DNA of 64,000 nucleotides from Bacillus sp. NP157 (GCA_018889975.1 CP076546.1:4495001-4559000); one strand, 5' to 3'. Counted from the first letter of the stretch, positions 31,596 to 40,278 are shown. The notes: generated from the letters alone by a model not told the origin. Translations and numbers: made by a program.

Positions 31596-32062
31596 CAGTA
31601 GTCCACGCCCGCGCGGCGAAGGGCCTTGCTCATCAGCCAGGCCGGTCCGATCAGGAGGTACTGCAGGTCGGTGAAGAACGACGGCCGGCGACCTTCGATC
31701 TTGTGGCCGATGAACTGGCCGACCCAGGCGACCACGAAGACGATCACGGCGAGGTAGCCGAGGCCGGTGGCGCCGAGGGCGTAGTACAGCGTGTCGGTGA
31801 GGAAACCCAGCGCGACGAAGGCGCCGGCCATGGCCAGGCCGATCTTCCGCGACAACCGCCAGTAGTAGAAAAGGAAGGCGAGGAACATCGCCAGCACCGC
31901 CCACAGACCCGGTTTGCCCAGGCCCGGCGGTACCGGGACCAGCCAGACCAGGGCGATCACGGTCCAGGTGATCGCCGGCACGCAGACCCAGTGGATCAGC
32001 CGGTTGGTCGGGTTCTGGTGGTCACGGCTGTAGTTGCCGAACCAGGTGGCCGCGTCGCGCAT
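31595..32062 (-). CDS. Mpo1/DUF962-family membrane protein
   Basis: A 155-aa protein with the DUF962 (YGL010w/Mpo1-like) signature: HQNPTNRLIHWVCVP near the N-terminus and GHKIEGRRPSFF with GPAWL near the C-terminus. About four membrane helices are present. Yeast Mpo1 is an Fe(II) dioxygenase of 2-hydroxy fatty acids; the conserved histidines H17, H24 and GHK would fit metal binding, but the bacterial role is unproven. I start at ATG 32062. It lies 16 nt downstream of purC on the same strand. Confidence 0.83.
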   Translation of the reverse strand: MRDAATWFGNYSRDHQNPTNRLIHWVCVPAITWTVIALVWLVPVPPGLGKPGLWAVLAMFLAFLFYYWRLSRKIGLAMAGAFVALGFLTDTLYYALGATGLGYLAVIVFVVAWVGQFIGHKIEGRRPSFFTDLQYLLIGPAWLMSKALRRAGVDY

Positions 32063-32078
32063 GGGAACCCCGTTGTGG

Positions 32079-32975
32079 TCAGGCGAGGCGGATGTCCGCC
32101 AACCGCTCCAGGGCCTCAGCATACTTCGCGGCGGTGCCTTCGATCACGCTGGCGGGGACGCTGGGTGCGGGGGGCTCCTTGTTCCAGCCGATGTCGAGCA
32201 GGTAGTCGCGGACGAACTGCTTGTCGTAGCTGGGCGGGCTGATGCCGACCTTGTAGGAATCCGCCGGCCAGAAACGCGAGGAATCCGGGGTCAGCATCTC
32301 GTCCATGATGTACAGCTTGCCGTCTTCATCCGTGCCGAACTCGAACTTGGTGTCGGCGATGATGATGCCGCGGGTGGCGGCGTATTCGGCGGCGAACTGG
32401 TAGATCTTCAGCGTGGCGTCGCGCACGGCGTTGGCCATGTCTTCGCCCACGGCGGCGACCACGGTATCGAAGCTCACGTTCTCGTCGTGGTCGCCGACGG
32501 CGGCCTTGGTCGACGGGGTGAAGATCGGCTTCGGCAACTGCTGGGCCTGCTGCAGGCCCGGCGGCAGGGTGATGCCGCAGATGGCGCCGGTGGCCTGGTA
32601 GTCCTTCCAGCCCGAACCGATGATGTAACCGCGGGCGATCGCCTCGACGGGCACCGGCTTCAGCCGCTTGGTGATCACCGCGCGCTTCGCGTAGAGCGCC
32701 GGGTCCACGCCGGCCGGCAGCACGGAGGCCACGTCTTCGCCGGTGAGGTGGTTCGGGATCAAGTGGGCTGTTTTCTCAAACCAGAAGTTCGAGATCTGGC
32801 AGAGCATCTCGCCCTTGCCCGGGATCGGGTCGGGCAACACCGAGTCAAACGCCGACAGGCGATCGGTCGCCACCATGAGCAGACGGTTGCCGGGCAGGGC
32901 GTAGACGTCGCGGACCTTGCCGCGGTGGATCAGGTCCAGGCCGGGGAGGTCGGATTGGCTCAGGGTGGTGGGCAC
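32079..32975 (-). CDS. purC: Phosphoribosylaminoimidazole-succinocarboxamide synthase
   Basis: A 298-aa SAICAR synthase, the purine-biosynthesis step that joins CAIR and aspartate using ATP. Recognisable segments are [12 protein letters not shown] near residue 16, [18 protein letters not shown] near 38, and [20 protein letters not shown] near 205, all canonical for PurC. I use GTG 32975, with CGGAG at suitable spacing. The length is that of the longer, yeast-like PurC branch. Confidence 0.94.
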   Translation of the reverse strand: MPTTLSQSDLPGLDLIHRGKVRDVYALPGNRLLMVATDRLSAFDSVLPDPIPGKGEMLCQISNFWFEKTAHLIPNHLTGEDVASVLPAGVDPALYAKRAVITKRLKPVPVEAIARGYIIGSGWKDYQATGAICGITLPPGLQQAQQLPKPIFTPSTKAAVGDHDENVSFDTVVAAVGEDMANAVRDATLKIYQFAAEYAATRGIIIADTKFEFGTDEDGKLYIMDEMLTPDSSRFWPADSYKVGISPPSYDKQFVRDYLLDIGWNKEPPAPSVPASVIEGTAAKYAEALERLADIRLA

Positions 32976-33069
32976 GGGGTGGGCTCCGGGGTGTGAAATA
33001 GGCAGATATTGTAGCGGTTCGGTTGGGGCGACCGGGCCCCGGCGCATGGGTGGCGTTTGGGCACCTGCT

Positions 33070-33098
33070 AGAATTCTGGGTTACAGCCCCCAGAATTC
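33070..33098. promoter_or_regulatory. Inverted repeat directly upstream of the cytochrome c gene
   Basis: GAATTCTGGG at 33071-33080 and CCCAGAATTC at 33089-33098 form a perfect 10-bp inverted repeat with an 8-nt spacer. It ends only 4 nt before the ATG at 33103, where a ribosome-binding site would be expected. It could be an operator in the divergent purC/cytochrome gap or a 5' RNA hairpin. Confidence 0.55.
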
Positions 33099-33102
33099 GT
33101 CC

Positions 33103-33414
33103 ATGCGTAATCTGTTGACCGCGGCGCTTGTCATGGCCGTCTCCGCCCCTGTCCTTGCTGCGGCGCCTGCGAAGCCGGCGCGGCTGGGGATGTGTGCGGC
33201 CTGCCATGGCGAGAACGGGTTGGCGATCAATGCCGATGCCCCGAACCTGGCCGGGCAGAAGGCGGTTTACCTGCGCTCGGCGTTGCACCAGTACCGCGAT
33301 GGCCATCGGGATAACACCGTGATGCGTGCCATCGCCGGCCCTCTTTCCGATGCGGACATCGACCAGCTCTCGCAGTGGTACGCCGCCCAGACCCCCTCTA
33401 AGGGCGCTCCATGA
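33103..33414 (+). CDS. Small secreted c-type cytochrome
   Basis: A 103-aa class I cytochrome c. A signal peptide (about residues 1-20) is followed by haem-binding C31-A-A-C34-H35. A distal Met (in DNTVMRAIAG) is the probable sixth ligand. It should be a periplasmic electron carrier, but the partner oxidase is not in the window. Its stop overlaps the djlA-like start (ATGA at 33411-33414). It resembles the cytochrome c4/c553-like single-haem proteins of Xanthomonads. Confidence 0.9.
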   Translation: MRNLLTAALVMAVSAPVLAAAPAKPARLGMCAACHGENGLAINADAPNLAGQKAVYLRSALHQYRDGHRDNTVMRAIAGPLSDADIDQLSQWYAAQTPSKGAP

Positions 33415-34226
33415 ATTTCTCCGGCACACTTATCGGCGCCGTCATCGGGATGTGGCTCACCCACAACCTGCTCGGCGCCCTCATCGGCGGCGCGCTCGGC
33501 TTCATGTTCGACGCCAGCCGCCAGCAACAGCGCCGTCGCGCGCCAACCCAGGGTGGCTATGTCGCCCCGCTGTTCGCGCTGATCGGCGCCGTCGCCAAGG
33601 CGGACGGACGGATTTCCGAAGCTGAGATCGCCATCGCCGAGCGGCTGATGGCGCGCATGGGCCTGGACCAGGATGACCGCGCGCGGGCGATCGACGCCTT
33701 CAACGAAGGCAAGCAGCCCGAGTTCAACGCCACCGAAGTGATCGACGAGCTTCGCCAGTGGGTCGGCCACCGCCGCGACCACGCCTTCCCGGTGATCGAC
33801 GTCGTCATCGAAACCGTGCTCGCCGAAGGCAGCAGCCCGTCGCCGGAGAAGATGGCGATCCTGCGCCAGCTCGCCTTCGCCCTGCGCGTCAGCGACATGG
33901 AACTGATGGCGCTGATGGCGATGAAGGGCTACGCCTGGAACGGCGGCGGCAACTATCGCGGCCAAAGCCAGGGTGGCCAGGGCGGCCGCGGCGGCTACGT
34001 GCCCCCGCAGCGCAATACGCAGGGGCCCGACCCGTATACGGTGCTCGGCATCCAGCGCGATGCGGATGACCGCGCGATCAAGCGGGCGTATCGCAAGCTG
34101 ATTTCCGAGCACCATCCGGATCGGCTGGGTGATTTGCCCGAGGATATGCGCCGGCGTGCGGAGTCGCGTGCCAGCGAGATCAATGCGGCTTATGAGCGGA
34201 TCAAGTCGGAGCGGGGCTTTAAGTAG
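33411..34226 (+). CDS. djlA: DjlA-like membrane-anchored DnaJ co-chaperone
   Basis: A 271-aa protein with the DjlA layout. An N-terminal membrane segment rich in Gly/Ala (about 5-32) is followed by a TerB-like helical domain (about 50-160), a Gly/Gln-rich linker (about 178-200) and a C-terminal J domain (about 204-268) with H235-P-D. J domains stimulate DnaK ATPase. E. coli DjlA affects capsule synthesis; here only the chaperone role can be inferred. Overlaps the cytochrome gene by ATGA. Confidence 0.9.
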   Translation: MNFSGTLIGAVIGMWLTHNLLGALIGGALGFMFDASRQQQRRRAPTQGGYVAPLFALIGAVAKADGRISEAEIAIAERLMARMGLDQDDRARAIDAFNEGKQPEFNATEVIDELRQWVGHRRDHAFPVIDVVIETVLAEGSSPSPEKMAILRQLAFALRVSDMELMALMAMKGYAWNGGGNYRGQSQGGQGGRGGYVPPQRNTQGPDPYTVLGIQRDADDRAIKRAYRKLISEHHPDRLGDLPEDMRRRAESRASEINAAYERIKSERGFK

Positions 34227-34235
34227 CCGCATCCC

Positions 34236-34356
34236 GTAGGAGCGCGCCTGCGCGCGAAAAGCCAACGGAGCGGGATGGCCGTATCCACAGGTAACCCCAA
34301 TGCACAGGTAACCCCAACGTCACCGCGTGCCCATCGCGCGCAGGCGCGCTCCTACA
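34236..34356. repeat. REPIN between djlA and rpe
   Basis: A forward REP at 34236-34257 and an inverted REP at 34334-34356. Between them CACAGGTAACCCCAA occurs twice (about 34287 and 34302). The right REP edge creates TACAAT at 34353-34358, a possible -10 element for rpe. Confidence 0.86.
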
Positions 34357-34423
34357 ATGGGCGGGGTAGCATTGGCAGGCTGCCCCTATTTGCCTTCCTC
34401 CAGATCGCGCCACGGAGCCCCTT

Positions 34424-35098
34424 ATGTCCAAGCAATCCCCCGTCATCGCCCCGTCCATCCTCTCCGCCGACTTTGCCCGCCTGGGTGAGGACACGCGGAA
34501 GGTCCTCGATGCCGGTGCGCAGTGGGTGCATTTCGACGTGATGGACAACCATTACGTGCCGAACCTCACGATCGGCCCGATGGTGTTGAAGGCATTGCGC
34601 GATTTCGGCATCACCGAGCACATCGACGTGCACCTGATGGTCAAGCCGGTGGACCGGATCGTCCCGGACTTCGCCAAGGCCGGCGCGCGCAGCATCAGCT
34701 TCCACCCGGAGGCGTCCGAGCACGTCGACCGCACCATCCAGCTGATCCAGGGCGAAGGCTGCGAAGCCGGCCTGGTGTTCAACCCGGCCACGCCGCTGAA
34801 CTGGCTGGACTACGTGATGGACAAGATCGACATGGTGCTGATCATGTCGGTGAACCCCGGTTTTGGCGGGCAGAAGTTCATTCCGGGCACGCTGGACAAG
34901 ATCCGCCACGTGCGCGAGCGGATCGACGCGAGCGGCCGCAAGATCCGCCTGGAAGTGGACGGCGGGGTCAATGCCGACAATATCGGCGAGATTGCTGCCG
35001 CCGGTGCGGATACCTTCGTCGCGGGCTCGGCTATCTTCAACGCGCCGGACTACGCCGACGTCATCCGTCGGATGCATGCCGCGATCGACAAGGGCTGA
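34424..35098 (+). CDS. rpe: Ribulose-phosphate 3-epimerase
   Basis: A 224-aa TIM-barrel epimerase that interconverts ribulose-5-phosphate and xylulose-5-phosphate in the pentose phosphate pathway. Motifs are [13 protein letters not shown] (about 9-21), [15 protein letters not shown] (about 35-49), [10 protein letters not shown] near 68 and the phosphate loop [10 protein letters not shown] near 143. Active-site aspartates and histidines are in place. The gene is followed by a terminator-like hairpin. In other genomes rpe often precedes trpE; here about 6 kb separate them. Confidence 0.96.
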   Translation: MSKQSPVIAPSILSADFARLGEDTRKVLDAGAQWVHFDVMDNHYVPNLTIGPMVLKALRDFGITEHIDVHLMVKPVDRIVPDFAKAGARSISFHPEASEHVDRTIQLIQGEGCEAGLVFNPATPLNWLDYVMDKIDMVLIMSVNPGFGGQKFIPGTLDKIRHVRERIDASGRKIRLEVDGGVNADNIGEIAAAGADTFVAGSAIFNAPDYADVIRRMHAAIDKG

Positions 35099-35110
35099 CG
35101 CCCGACGGCG

Positions 35111-35149
35111 AGGTCAACCGGTCGCAAGAAGCTCCGGTTGACCTTGTTA
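35111..35149 (+). terminator. Probable terminator after rpe
   Basis: A perfect 11-bp stem (AGGTCAACCGG / CCGGTTGACCT) with a 12-nt loop follows the rpe stop by 12 nt, then TGTTAG. The T-tract is weak. Confidence 0.6.
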
Positions 35150-35233
35150 GATAAACAAGATTTCACGACGGCTAGGCAAACCCGGTAGTACAGTAATGCT
35201 GCTCGGGGGAGCTGGCTTGTAGAGGACACGCAC

Positions 35234-35998
35234 ATGATGTCGAAGTCCCTGCTGTTGATTGCCGCCTGCGCCGCCGCAGGCATGTCCGGTTTCGTTGGCG
35301 CCGCCGAGCGGCCCACCCCGTTGCCCGACCAGAAAGGTGTCGTCGCCGACGCGCTGCGACCATGCCCCTCGTCGCTCGAGCGTTTTTTGCCGGCGGACTA
35401 TTACTTCTGCGATGCCGCGCGTGACTACTGGAGTGGCCGTGACGGCGCCACCCGCGAGTCCCTGAAAGACGCTGCCGCCTGGGCGAGCAAGCCCGCGCAG
35501 TACGCCCTCGGGATCATGTATTACAACGGCGACCACGCGGAGAAGAACCGCGCACTGGGCCTGGCCTGGCTCGGCCTCGCCGTCGAGCGGCACAATCCCG
35601 AATACGAAGCGGCGTTCAAGGACGCCTACGCCCACGTGTCGCGCGATGAGCTGGCCCAGGCCAACGTCTACTGGAACGACCTGAAGAAGAAGTACAGCGA
35701 CGACGTGGCGGCACCGCGTGCCGAACGGCGATTCAACCGCGCCTACGACGAGCTGTCCTACGCGATCAACTTCGGTGGTTCCGTGTTCATCGACGGCGTG
35801 GGCGGCCTGCCCATGACCGATGGTGCGGTCATCGCCGACGAGGCCATGGGCACGTCCGGCTTCAACATCGGGCGAACCCTGCAGAGCCGCAAGGCAAGCG
35901 TGCTCGCCGGCTGGAAAGAGAATGTCTACGTCGGCGACGCGCAACTCGTACCGGTGGGACAGGTTGTCCAGCGTAGTCCGTCGCCGACCGCGCAGTAA
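35234..35998 (+). CDS. Secreted Sel1-like repeat protein, paralog A
   Basis: A 254-aa exported protein with a signal peptide (about 1-23, cleavage after VGA/A). One Sel1-like segment is visible near residues 92-125 (QYALGIMYYNGDHAEKNRALG). Cysteines occur at C43 in LRPCPSS and in YYFCDAA. Function unknown. The gene immediately downstream encodes a clear paralog of the same length with conserved cores (YYFC, YFNGDHA/YYNGDHA, RAERRF, NFGGSV, WVGDAELVP/YVGDAQLVP), so the pair arose by tandem duplication. Confidence 0.8.
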   Translation: MMSKSLLLIAACAAAGMSGFVGAAERPTPLPDQKGVVADALRPCPSSLERFLPADYYFCDAARDYWSGRDGATRESLKDAAAWASKPAQYALGIMYYNGDHAEKNRALGLAWLGLAVERHNPEYEAAFKDAYAHVSRDELAQANVYWNDLKKKYSDDVAAPRAERRFNRAYDELSYAINFGGSVFIDGVGGLPMTDGAVIADEAMGTSGFNIGRTLQSRKASVLAGWKENVYVGDAQLVPVGQVVQRSPSPTAQ

Positions 35999-36098
35999 GG
36001 CGGTTCGCATGTAGTCGTCAGCTCGCCGGCGGCGCCGCACGCATCAGCGTCAGCGCGCAAGCGAGAGTTACCCATCCCAGGCACAGGAGTCACCACGC

Positions 36099-36863
36099 AT
36101 GGCACGGAAGTTGAAATCGTTGTGGGTTGCCGTCGCGGCAAGCGTCACGCTCGCCGCCTGTTCACACGCTAACCGGCCGCAGCCGTTGCCGGGGCAGGAG
36201 GTCACCGTCCGGGCCGTGCTCGCCGGGTGCGCGGGTGGCCTGGAGCATTTCCTGCCAGGTCCGTACTACTTCTGCGAAGGCGCATCGCACTTCTGGGGTG
36301 GGTCCTTCGGCATGGCGCGCGAAAGCCTGGACTCGGCCGCGAAGTGGGCCGACAAGCCCGCGCAGCAGGCGCTGGGCCTGATGTACTTCAATGGCGACCA
36401 CGCGCCGATGAACCGGCCGCTGGGCGTGGCATGGCTGGCGCTGTCGGCCGAACGCCACCAGCCCAATTTCGAAGCCACGTTCGTCTCGGCGTATCGTCTG
36501 TTGTCGCCGTCCGAGATCGAGCAGGCCAACCGATACTGGCGGCAGATGCGCCCGACGTACGGCGATGCGTTCGCCGCGGCACGCGCGGAGCGCCGCTTCG
36601 ACCGGGCTTACCGGGAAATGCAGGATGCAGTGAATTTCGGTGGTTCGGTTTACATCGACGGACTGACCGCCCTGGACACCAACGGGTTGTCGGTCGGCAA
36701 ATGGCTCAAGGCCCAGCGCGACGAGTACTTCGTCGGCTATGAGAGCCACGTGTGGGTGGGCGACGCCGAGCTCGTGCCGATCGGATCGCTGCCGTCGGCC
36801 CAGGTCAACCGGCCGTCCCAGCCGACGATGGAAACCTCGCACTTCGCACCGCGCGACCTCTGA
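36099..36863 (+). CDS. Sel1-like lipoprotein, paralog B
   Basis: A 254-aa paralog of the preceding protein. It differs at the N-terminus, where VTLAAC forms a lipobox (Cys near residue 21), so this copy should be a lipoprotein whereas paralog A is soluble. The Sel1-like segment QQALGLMYFNGDHAPMNRPLG lies near residue 90. Both keep NFGGSVYIDG-type and VGDAELVP-type motifs. Function unknown; different anchoring of the two copies suggests divided roles. A hairpin (36869-36891) follows the stop. Confidence 0.8.
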   Translation: MARKLKSLWVAVAASVTLAACSHANRPQPLPGQEVTVRAVLAGCAGGLEHFLPGPYYFCEGASHFWGGSFGMARESLDSAAKWADKPAQQALGLMYFNGDHAPMNRPLGVAWLALSAERHQPNFEATFVSAYRLLSPSEIEQANRYWRQMRPTYGDAFAAARAERRFDRAYREMQDAVNFGGSVYIDGLTALDTNGLSVGKWLKAQRDEYFVGYESHVWVGDAELVPIGSLPSAQVNRPSQPTMETSHFAPRDL

Positions 36864-36868
36864 AAAAG

Positions 36869-36950
36869 CTCCCCTGGATCACCCAGGGGAGAGAAGGAGC
36901 ACCACTAACGCATGCGGGCGCGCCCTTTCAAGGTCGCGCCCGTTTTTTTT
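36869..36950 (+). terminator. Double hairpin with terminator after paralog B
   Basis: The first hairpin (CTCCCCTGG / CCAGGGGAG, 36869-36891) has no T-tract. The second (CGGGCGCG at 36915-36922 with CGCGCCCG at 36935-36942) is followed by eight T (36943-36950) and is a strong intrinsic terminator. Confidence 0.88.
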
Positions 36951-37063
36951 CAGTGCAACCCGCAAAGCAGACCCAGCAGCAGGGCTCCCAGCGCCAGCGT
37001 CACGCGCAGCGGCTCGAAGTCACGTTCCAGTTCGGTGTTGTCAGCGTCGGGTTTGGTCTTCAT
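36950..37063 (-). CDS. Small single-span membrane protein (37 aa)
   Basis: A short frame on the minus strand reads MKTKPDADNTELERDF, then a hydrophobic stretch VTLALGALLLGLLCGLH. AAGGA lies at good spacing before the ATG at 37063. A charged N-terminus and one C-terminal transmembrane helix are visible. No family is recognised. It faces the terminator of the Sel1-like pair and is divergent from the response regulator. Coding is inferred from the ribosome-binding site, composition and convergent geometry. Confidence 0.55.
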   Translation of the reverse strand: MKTKPDADNTELERDFEPLRVTLALGALLLGLLCGLH

Positions 37064-37307
37064 CGGTCTCGTTTCCTTCGGCGCCGGCAGGGCCACCGTG
37101 GTGCCAGTTCAACGCGGGCGAGGGCAGGTGGCGCGTCCCGGGTGGGGCAATCCCCGGATCGTTTGTGGCAAAACGCGGGCAAACGATTCGTGTAGGCCGA
37201 GGCCGGGTGCGTCCACGGGCAAAACACGGGCAATTGGCCGGGGGCGCTTGCGCATGCCGGGTCGGCCATGCACGCTGCGCACGCCAACCCACAAACACGG
37301 AACCTTC
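37064..37307. promoter_or_regulatory. Control region of the two-component operon
   Basis: This 244-nt gap holds a perfect inverted repeat ATCGTTTG (37158-37165) / CAAACGAT (37180-37187). It also holds a direct repeat of GGCAAAAC(G/A)CGGGCAA at 37167 and 37218, 51 nt apart. These may be binding sites for the downstream regulator. No gene is seen. Confidence 0.45.
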
Positions 37308-37997
37308 ATGGGCCGCAGCATTGCCATTGTCGAAGACGAACCCCTCATCCGCGCCAACTACGTGGAAGCCCTGACCCGCTTCGGCTACGACGCCCGCGGC
37401 TACGGCTCACGCGCGGAAGCGTCGCTCGCCTTCGCGATGCGCCTGCCGGAACTGGTCATCATCGACATCGGCCTGGGCGACGAGCCGGAAGGCGGCTTCG
37501 ACCTCTGCCGCGAGCTGCGCGCCAAGTCGGCCACGCTGCCGCTGATCTTCCTCACCGCGCGCGATTCCGACTTCGACGTCATCTCCGGCCTGCGCCTAGG
37601 CGCGGACGACTACCTGTCCAAGGACACCAGCCTGCACCAGCTGGCGGCGCGCATCGCCGCGCTGTTCCGCCGGATCGAGTCGCTGAAGACCCCCGCCGCC
37701 AGCGAGAACGTCATCTCGCATGGCCCGCTGCGGCTGGAAAGCGAGCGCATGCGGATCACCTGGAACGGCGTCGAAATCCCGCTCACCGTCACCGAATTCT
37801 GGATGGTGCACACGCTGGTGCGTTTCCCCGGCCACGTGAAGAATCGCGACCAGCTGATGCGCGAAGCCGAGCTCGTCGTGGACGACGCGACCATCACCTC
37901 GCACATCAAGCGCATCCGCAAGAAGTTCGTCGCGCTGGCGCCGGACTTCGATGCCATCGAAACCGTACACGGCGTCGGCTATCGCTGGACGCCCTGA
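37308..37997 (+). CDS. OmpR-type response regulator
   Basis: A 229-aa response regulator: receiver domain (about 1-120) with phospho-acceptor D53 (VIIDIGLGD), acidic pocket E9-D10-E11 and K104 region (LSKDTS), then a winged-helix DNA-binding domain (about 135-226). The sequence resembles regulators of the proteobacterial dedicated-sortase type, but no sortase gene is in the window, so I do not name it so. A histidine kinase follows, separated by a REPIN. I start at ATG 37308 (MGRSIAIVEDEP). Confidence 0.92.
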   Translation: MGRSIAIVEDEPLIRANYVEALTRFGYDARGYGSRAEASLAFAMRLPELVIIDIGLGDEPEGGFDLCRELRAKSATLPLIFLTARDSDFDVISGLRLGADDYLSKDTSLHQLAARIAALFRRIESLKTPAASENVISHGPLRLESERMRITWNGVEIPLTVTEFWMVHTLVRFPGHVKNRDQLMREAELVVDDATITSHIKRIRKKFVALAPDFDAIETVHGVGYRWTP

Positions 37998-38015
37998 GCC
38001 GTGGGTATGCACTTG

Positions 38016-38113
38016 GTAGGAGCGCGCCCGCGCGCGACATCTCCTCGCGAAAGGGTAGGAAAGTACCTCCTATCCCGCCCCGTTGGCCCTTCGCGCGCAG
38101 GCGCGCTCCTACA
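38016..38113. repeat. REPIN between response regulator and kinase
   Basis: A forward REP at 38016-38037 (central C variant) and an inverted REP at 38091-38113, which ends 8 nt before the kinase ATG. It displaces any normal ribosome-binding site and separates two genes expected to be co-transcribed. Confidence 0.88.
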
Positions 38114-38121
38114 CAACTGAC

Positions 38122-40119
38122 ATGACCCTCCGTCAGAAACTGCTGTTGGTAGCGTTATGCACGCTGGCCCTCCCCGTGGCCGGCTGGCTGTACGTGCGCC
38201 AGATGGAGACGCTCCTTCGCGAAGGGCAGGCCCAGGCGCTGGTGGCGTCCGCGCGCGCGATGGCGCGCAGCCTCGTCGTGGTCGACGCGCCGCTGCCACC
38301 GGCGGGAAGTGCCTGGTACGTCCAGACCGCGAACGTGCCGATCACCATCGACGGCTATGCCGACGACTGGGCATCGCTGAGCCCGTGGGCACAGCCGCTG
38401 GGTCGCAACGCGAAGGTGATGTTCGCGGAGGACGACCGCTGGTTGTACTTCACCGTGGACGTGCGCACGGCGCAGCGTCGGCGCGCGGACGCGGACGACC
38501 GCCTCGCGCTCAGCGCCGACCACCTGATCATCTCGATCGCATCGAACGAAGACGCGCAACGTTACCTGCTGGCCAGCGCCGCCCCCGGCGCGACCACGGC
38601 GATCGCGCTGGATCCCGAGGCCGGGGTGTTACCGGACCGGCTCAACGCGCAGTGGCAGGAAGACGGCGGCGGGTTCCGCGTCGAACTGAAGTTGCCGCGC
38701 GGCCTGCGCCTGGACCGCTTCGGCGTCGGCGTGCACCTCACGGCGGATGGCGATACCGAGCCCCTGTCGGCCGATACGCGACCATTGCTGGAGTTTTCCT
38801 CGTCGCTGTCGCAGGAGCTGGCGCGGTTGGCGCCCGATGGCGTCCGCGTGCGGGTACTGTCGCCGGATGCCTGGCTGATGGCGCAGACCGGCCGGCTGAC
38901 CTTGCCCGACACGCCCGCCAACGAGCAGCCGGGCTGGTTCGCGTCGCTGGTCTACCGCTCGTTGCTTGCGACGCGACTGGATGACAACAGCGCGTGGGCG
39001 GAAGACGCGCCGAAGATCGACCTGCCCGAAGTCATCGAAGCCCTCAAGGGCAAGCCCGCCACCGCATGGCGTGCGGGAGAGGCGCGTGGCAGCGTCGTCC
39101 TCGCGGCGGCCATGCCGATCACCCAGCGTGGCCGCCTGCATGGCGTGGTCCTGCTCGAACAACCCAGCCGTGCCGTGCCGCTGCTCGCCAACCGTGCGTT
39201 GTTCGGCCTGTTGCTGACCAGCTTCGGCGTGCTGCTCGTCGCCGGTGGCGTGCTGCTGATGTTCGCCACGCGCCTGACCTTCCGCCTGCGTCGACTGCGC
39301 AACGCCGCCGAGCGTGCACAGGACAACGACGGCAAGCTCGACGGCCCGTTCCCGTTGATCGATGCGACCGATGAGCTGGGCGATCTGGCGCGGAGCTTCG
39401 CCCGGCTGTTCGACGTGGTCGGCGGCTACACCGATTACCTGCGCACGCTGGCCTCGAAGCTCTCGCACGAACTGCAGACACCCCTCGCCATCGTCAAATC
39501 CTCGCTGGACAACCTCGACCACGCCGGCCTGCCGCCGGAGGCCGAGCCCTACCTCGCCCGTGCACGCGACGGCGTCGCCCGCCTCGGCGCACTGGTCCGC
39601 GCGATGAGCGAAGCCAGCCGGATGGAACGCGCGATCGCCGCGGCGGAAGCCGAAGACGTCGACATGGCCGACATCGTGCGCGGCTGCGCCGACGGCTACC
39701 GCTCGCTGGCCGGCGACCGCACCGTCGAGGTCGAGCTGCCACCCGACCCGGTGTCGATGCACGTCTCGCCCGAGCTGATCGCCCAGGCGCTCGACAAACT
39801 CTTCGACAACGCCCTGTCGTTCACGCCCCCTGGCGGCTGGATCCGGATGAGCCTACGCCCCACGGCGGAAGGCGCCGACGTCGAACTCGCCAACCAGGGG
39901 CCGCCCTTGCCCGCGGCGATGCAGGGACGGCTGTTCGATTCGCTGGTGAGCTTGCGCGACAAGGCCACGCCGGGCGAGGCGCCACATCTGGGCCTGGGGC
40001 TTTATGTCGTGCGGCTGGTGGCCGAGCGGCACCAGGGTAGCGCCAGTGCGCGGAACATCGAGGATGGGGTGGCGTTTACGCTGCACCTCAAGGGGCTGCC
40101 GCGGCAGCGGTTGGCCTGA
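38122..40119 (+). CDS. Sensor histidine kinase with periplasmic CBM9-like domain
   Basis: A 665-aa membrane kinase. A first transmembrane helix (about 5-24) is followed by a large periplasmic sensor with VPITIDGYADDWASL and DDRWLYFTVDVR (about 73-125), resembling a CBM9/DOMON-like sugar-binding fold. The second helix lies at about 357-380. HAMP, HisKA with H449 in SKLSHELQTPLAIV, and a HATPase domain (about 540-660, GLGLYVVRLV) follow. The sensor suggests a carbohydrate or related ligand. It pairs with the regulator just upstream. No Shine-Dalgarno motif precedes ATG 38122; a TTG at 38083 would start inside the repeat. Confidence 0.88.
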   Translation: MTLRQKLLLVALCTLALPVAGWLYVRQMETLLREGQAQALVASARAMARSLVVVDAPLPPAGSAWYVQTANVPITIDGYADDWASLSPWAQPLGRNAKVMFAEDDRWLYFTVDVRTAQRRRADADDRLALSADHLIISIASNEDAQRYLLASAAPGATTAIALDPEAGVLPDRLNAQWQEDGGGFRVELKLPRGLRLDRFGVGVHLTADGDTEPLSADTRPLLEFSSSLSQELARLAPDGVRVRVLSPDAWLMAQTGRLTLPDTPANEQPGWFASLVYRSLLATRLDDNSAWAEDAPKIDLPEVIEALKGKPATAWRAGEARGSVVLAAAMPITQRGRLHGVVLLEQPSRAVPLLANRALFGLLLTSFGVLLVAGGVLLMFATRLTFRLRRLRNAAERAQDNDGKLDGPFPLIDATDELGDLARSFARLFDVVGGYTDYLRTLASKLSHELQTPLAIVKSSLDNLDHAGLPPEAEPYLARARDGVARLGALVRAMSEASRMERAIAAAEAEDVDMADIVRGCADGYRSLAGDRTVEVELPPDPVSMHVSPELIAQALDKLFDNALSFTPPGGWIRMSLRPTAEGADVELANQGPPLPAAMQGRLFDSLVSLRDKATPGEAPHLGLGLYVVRLVAERHQGSASARNIEDGVAFTLHLKGLPRQRLA

Positions 40120-40164
40120 CGTCGGTCGAGCGCACGCGCGCAACACCCCGGCACCCTGACACCC

Positions 40165-40187
40165 TGTAGGAGCGCGCCTGCGCGCGA
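40165..40187 (+). repeat. REP after the kinase gene
   Basis: A full forward REP with no near partner. The next inverted copy (40759-40781) lies beyond a small gene. Directly after it an imperfect tandem (CCAACACAACCGA, two copies) spans about 40189-40218. Confidence 0.88.
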
Positions 40188-40278
40188 CCCCAACACAACC
40201 GAACCCAACACAACCGAGCCCAATGATGTGCTGCTATCGCCTGGCCACCAACCAGCCCCAATCCAGGAAGGAATACAG

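Noticed and set aside
37308-40119. Complete proteobacterial dedicated sortase system
   Set aside because: Regulator and kinase resemble those of such systems, but no sortase and no LPXTG-type substrate gene occurs in the window.
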